Position numbers and translations under genes: made by a program. Below, in pieces: positions 32,234 to 32,864 of a DNA stretch of 32,864 nucleotides. This stretch comes from an uncultured Verrucomicrobiota bacterium (GTDB lineage Bacteria; Verrucomicrobiota; Kiritimatiellia; RFP12; UBA1067): assembly GCA_945834475.1 (NCBI GenBank), contig CAMAHK010000017.1, forward strand, positions 1 to 32,864. The letters run 5' to 3'. The stretch's first letter is position 1. Every line of letters begins with the position of its first letter. The notes under the pieces are model-generated. The model made no database searches, was not told where the DNA came from, and saw nothing but the letters and a program-made list of their open reading frames with translations.

Positions 32234-32864
32234 GACGGCGTTGGTGATGGGCTACGGCCGCAGCGGCAAGGCCGCGGAGGCGTTGCTCAAGGATTTGGGG
32301 TATGAGGTTGTGGTGTGGGATAAGGAGACGGAGGGAGGTTTTGAACGACGCGACAAGAGTGTCGCGTCCCCGTTGGGCGCGTCAGCATCGGGGGCGTCAG
32401 CAACGGGCGTGTCAGCAACGGGGGCGAGGCACTCTTGCCTCGCCGTAAGCGTTTCGGCCGAAGGACGGAACGCGCAGGACTCGCTTCGGGCGGCGGAGTC
32501 GCCGCGTCCGCAGTTCGATTTCGCCGTGGTCTCGCCGGGGATTCCGCTGACGCATCCGTGGTTCGCGGAATGCCGCGCACGCGGCATTCCCGTGAAGAGC
32601 GAATTACAGCTTGGCTGCGAGGAACTGAAGCGACGCGGATGGAAGCTCCTGGCCGTGACGGGCTCGAAGGGCAAGTCGAGCGTCGTCAAGGTCGTCGCCG
32701 ATGCGATCAACCGCGCGGGCGGACACGCCGTCGCCTGTGGCAACTATGGTGTCCCGGTCTGTGAGGTGGCGCTCGGGAAGATGGAGGTTTGTTCTGTTGC
32801 ACGCGACAGGAGTGTCGCGTCCCATTTGGGTGTGGAGGGAGGCTCTGAACGACGCGACAAGAGT
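32226..32864 (+). CDS. murD: UDP-N-acetylmuramoylalanine--D-glutamate ligase, 5' part, interrupted in frame by repeats
   Basis: The frame is open from ATG 32226 to the window end (213 codons), so the 3' part is missing. MurD adds D-glutamate to UDP-MurNAc-L-Ala in cytoplasmic peptidoglycan synthesis. MNKTALVMGYGRSGKAAEALL with VVVWDKET is the N-terminal Rossmann-like domain. FDFAVVSPGIPLTHPWF (97-113) is the second family signature. LAVTGSKGKSSVVKVVADA contains the ATP loop with Lys150, and GNYGVPVCEVALG follows. Residues about 37-96 are not MurD-like: they are the translated composite element, inserted in the surface loop between WDKET and FDFAVVSPG. After ALGKM a second insert begins (RDRSVASHLG, then ERRDKS). 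The ATP-loop Lys lies about 35 residues later than in E. coli MurD (Lys115). A GGAGAGGGG ribosome-binding site precedes the ATG. Confidence 0.85.
   Translation, partial: MNKTALVMGYGRSGKAAEALLKDLGYEVVVWDKETEGGFERRDKSVASPLGASASGASATGVSATGARHSCLAVSVSAEGRNAQDSLRAAESPRPQFDFAVVSPGIPLTHPWFAECRARGIPVKSELQLGCEELKRRGWKLLAVTGSKGKSSVVKVVADAINRAGGHAVACGNYGVPVCEVALGKMEVCSVARDRSVASHLGVEGGSERRDKS
32331..32512 (+). repeat. composite palindromic element, copy 2 (inside murD)
   Basis: Same order as copy 1: hairpin A at 32347-32368 (arms GACGCGACA/TGTCGCGTC, loop AGAG), three 15-bp units at 32376-32420, hairpin B at 32423-32444 (loop CTCT) and hairpin C at 32490-32505 (loop GAGT). It is read in the same frame as in the transposase ORF, giving ERRDKSVASPLG, then GARHSCLAVSVSAEGRNAQD and SLRAAESPRPQ. 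Confidence 0.9.
32376..32420 (+). repeat. 15-bp tandem repeat, 3 units
   Basis: The same unit as at 31391-31525 but only three copies (GASAS, GASAT, GVSAT), inside murD. The difference in unit number from copy 1 contrasts with the near-identical flanking 92 nt. Confidence 0.95.
32783..32830 (+). repeat. composite element, left-end copy 3 (inside murD)
   Basis: A lead-in (GGAGGTTTGTTCTG) and hairpin A at 32801-32820 (8-bp stem ACGCGACA/TGTCGCGT, loop GGAG), then CCCATTTGGG instead of the repeat array. It encodes ARDRSVASHLG in the murD frame. Hairpins B and C are absent, so it is a truncated copy or is followed by nested insertion of copy 4. Confidence 0.75.
32833..32864 (+). repeat. composite element, left-end copy 4, cut by the window end
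   Basis: GGAGGGAGGCTCTGAACGAC leads into the left arm GACGCGACA (32851-32859), loop AGAG and the first T of the right arm, where the window stops. It is again in the murD frame (ERRDKS). Confidence 0.75.

Overview
The window looks like a chromosomal piece of a GC-rich, strictly anaerobic bacterium of the PVC superphylum, most probably a gut- or rumen-type Kiritimatiellota. That placement is inferred from gene content: oxygen-sensitive 2-oxoacid:ferredoxin oxidoreductases (a VOR/KOR-type set and a single-chain PFOR), a large secreted beta-helix protein, paired DUF4874/DUF4832 proteins, large secreted glycosidase-like proteins and a REP-associated transposase. No rRNA or tRNA is visible. Every gene called is on the + strand. 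The long minus-strand ORFs are GC-bias shadows.

Layout: (1) 1-1727 is the 3' part of an FAD-dependent oxidoreductase gene. (2) 1771-4478 is a leaderless-looking coiled-coil membrane protein followed by a fused MetX-MetW methionine enzyme. (3) 4529-11090 is an apparent operon: aspartate kinase, ferredoxin, 2-oxoacid oxidoreductase alpha, fused beta-gamma, alkaline phosphatase and a YibE/F membrane protein. (4) 11203-13190 is hipB, hipA and a frameshifted third helix-turn-helix gene. (5) 13209-26177 is a five-gene secreted-protein locus behind a strong promoter that carries a palindromic operator-like site: a 1563-aa beta-helix protein with internal duplication, two DUF4874/DUF4832 paralogues and two paralogous glycosidase-like proteins. 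(6) 26289-30023 is nifJ with its own promoter. (7) 30151-32864 is a NAD synthase lacking the usual amidase domain, a RAYT-type transposase and the 5' part of murD.

The most unusual feature is in region 7. A composite GC-rich element is made of a perfect hairpin, a 15-bp tandem repeat, a second perfect hairpin and a third GC hairpin. It lies in the same reading frame at the N-terminus of the transposase ORF and inside murD. The last 92 nt of the two copies differ at one base, while the 15-bp array has 9 units in one and 3 in the other. Two more copies of the left end follow inside murD and run to the window edge. This looks like a coding-compatible, possibly RAYT-mobilised element, comparable in principle to the Rickettsia palindromic elements found inside genes.

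Five promoters can be proposed, and all carry a TGn extended -10. Regions 3 and 6 fit amino-acid-fermenting anaerobic metabolism. Region 5 fits extracellular glycan processing, but no substrate can be read from the sequence.
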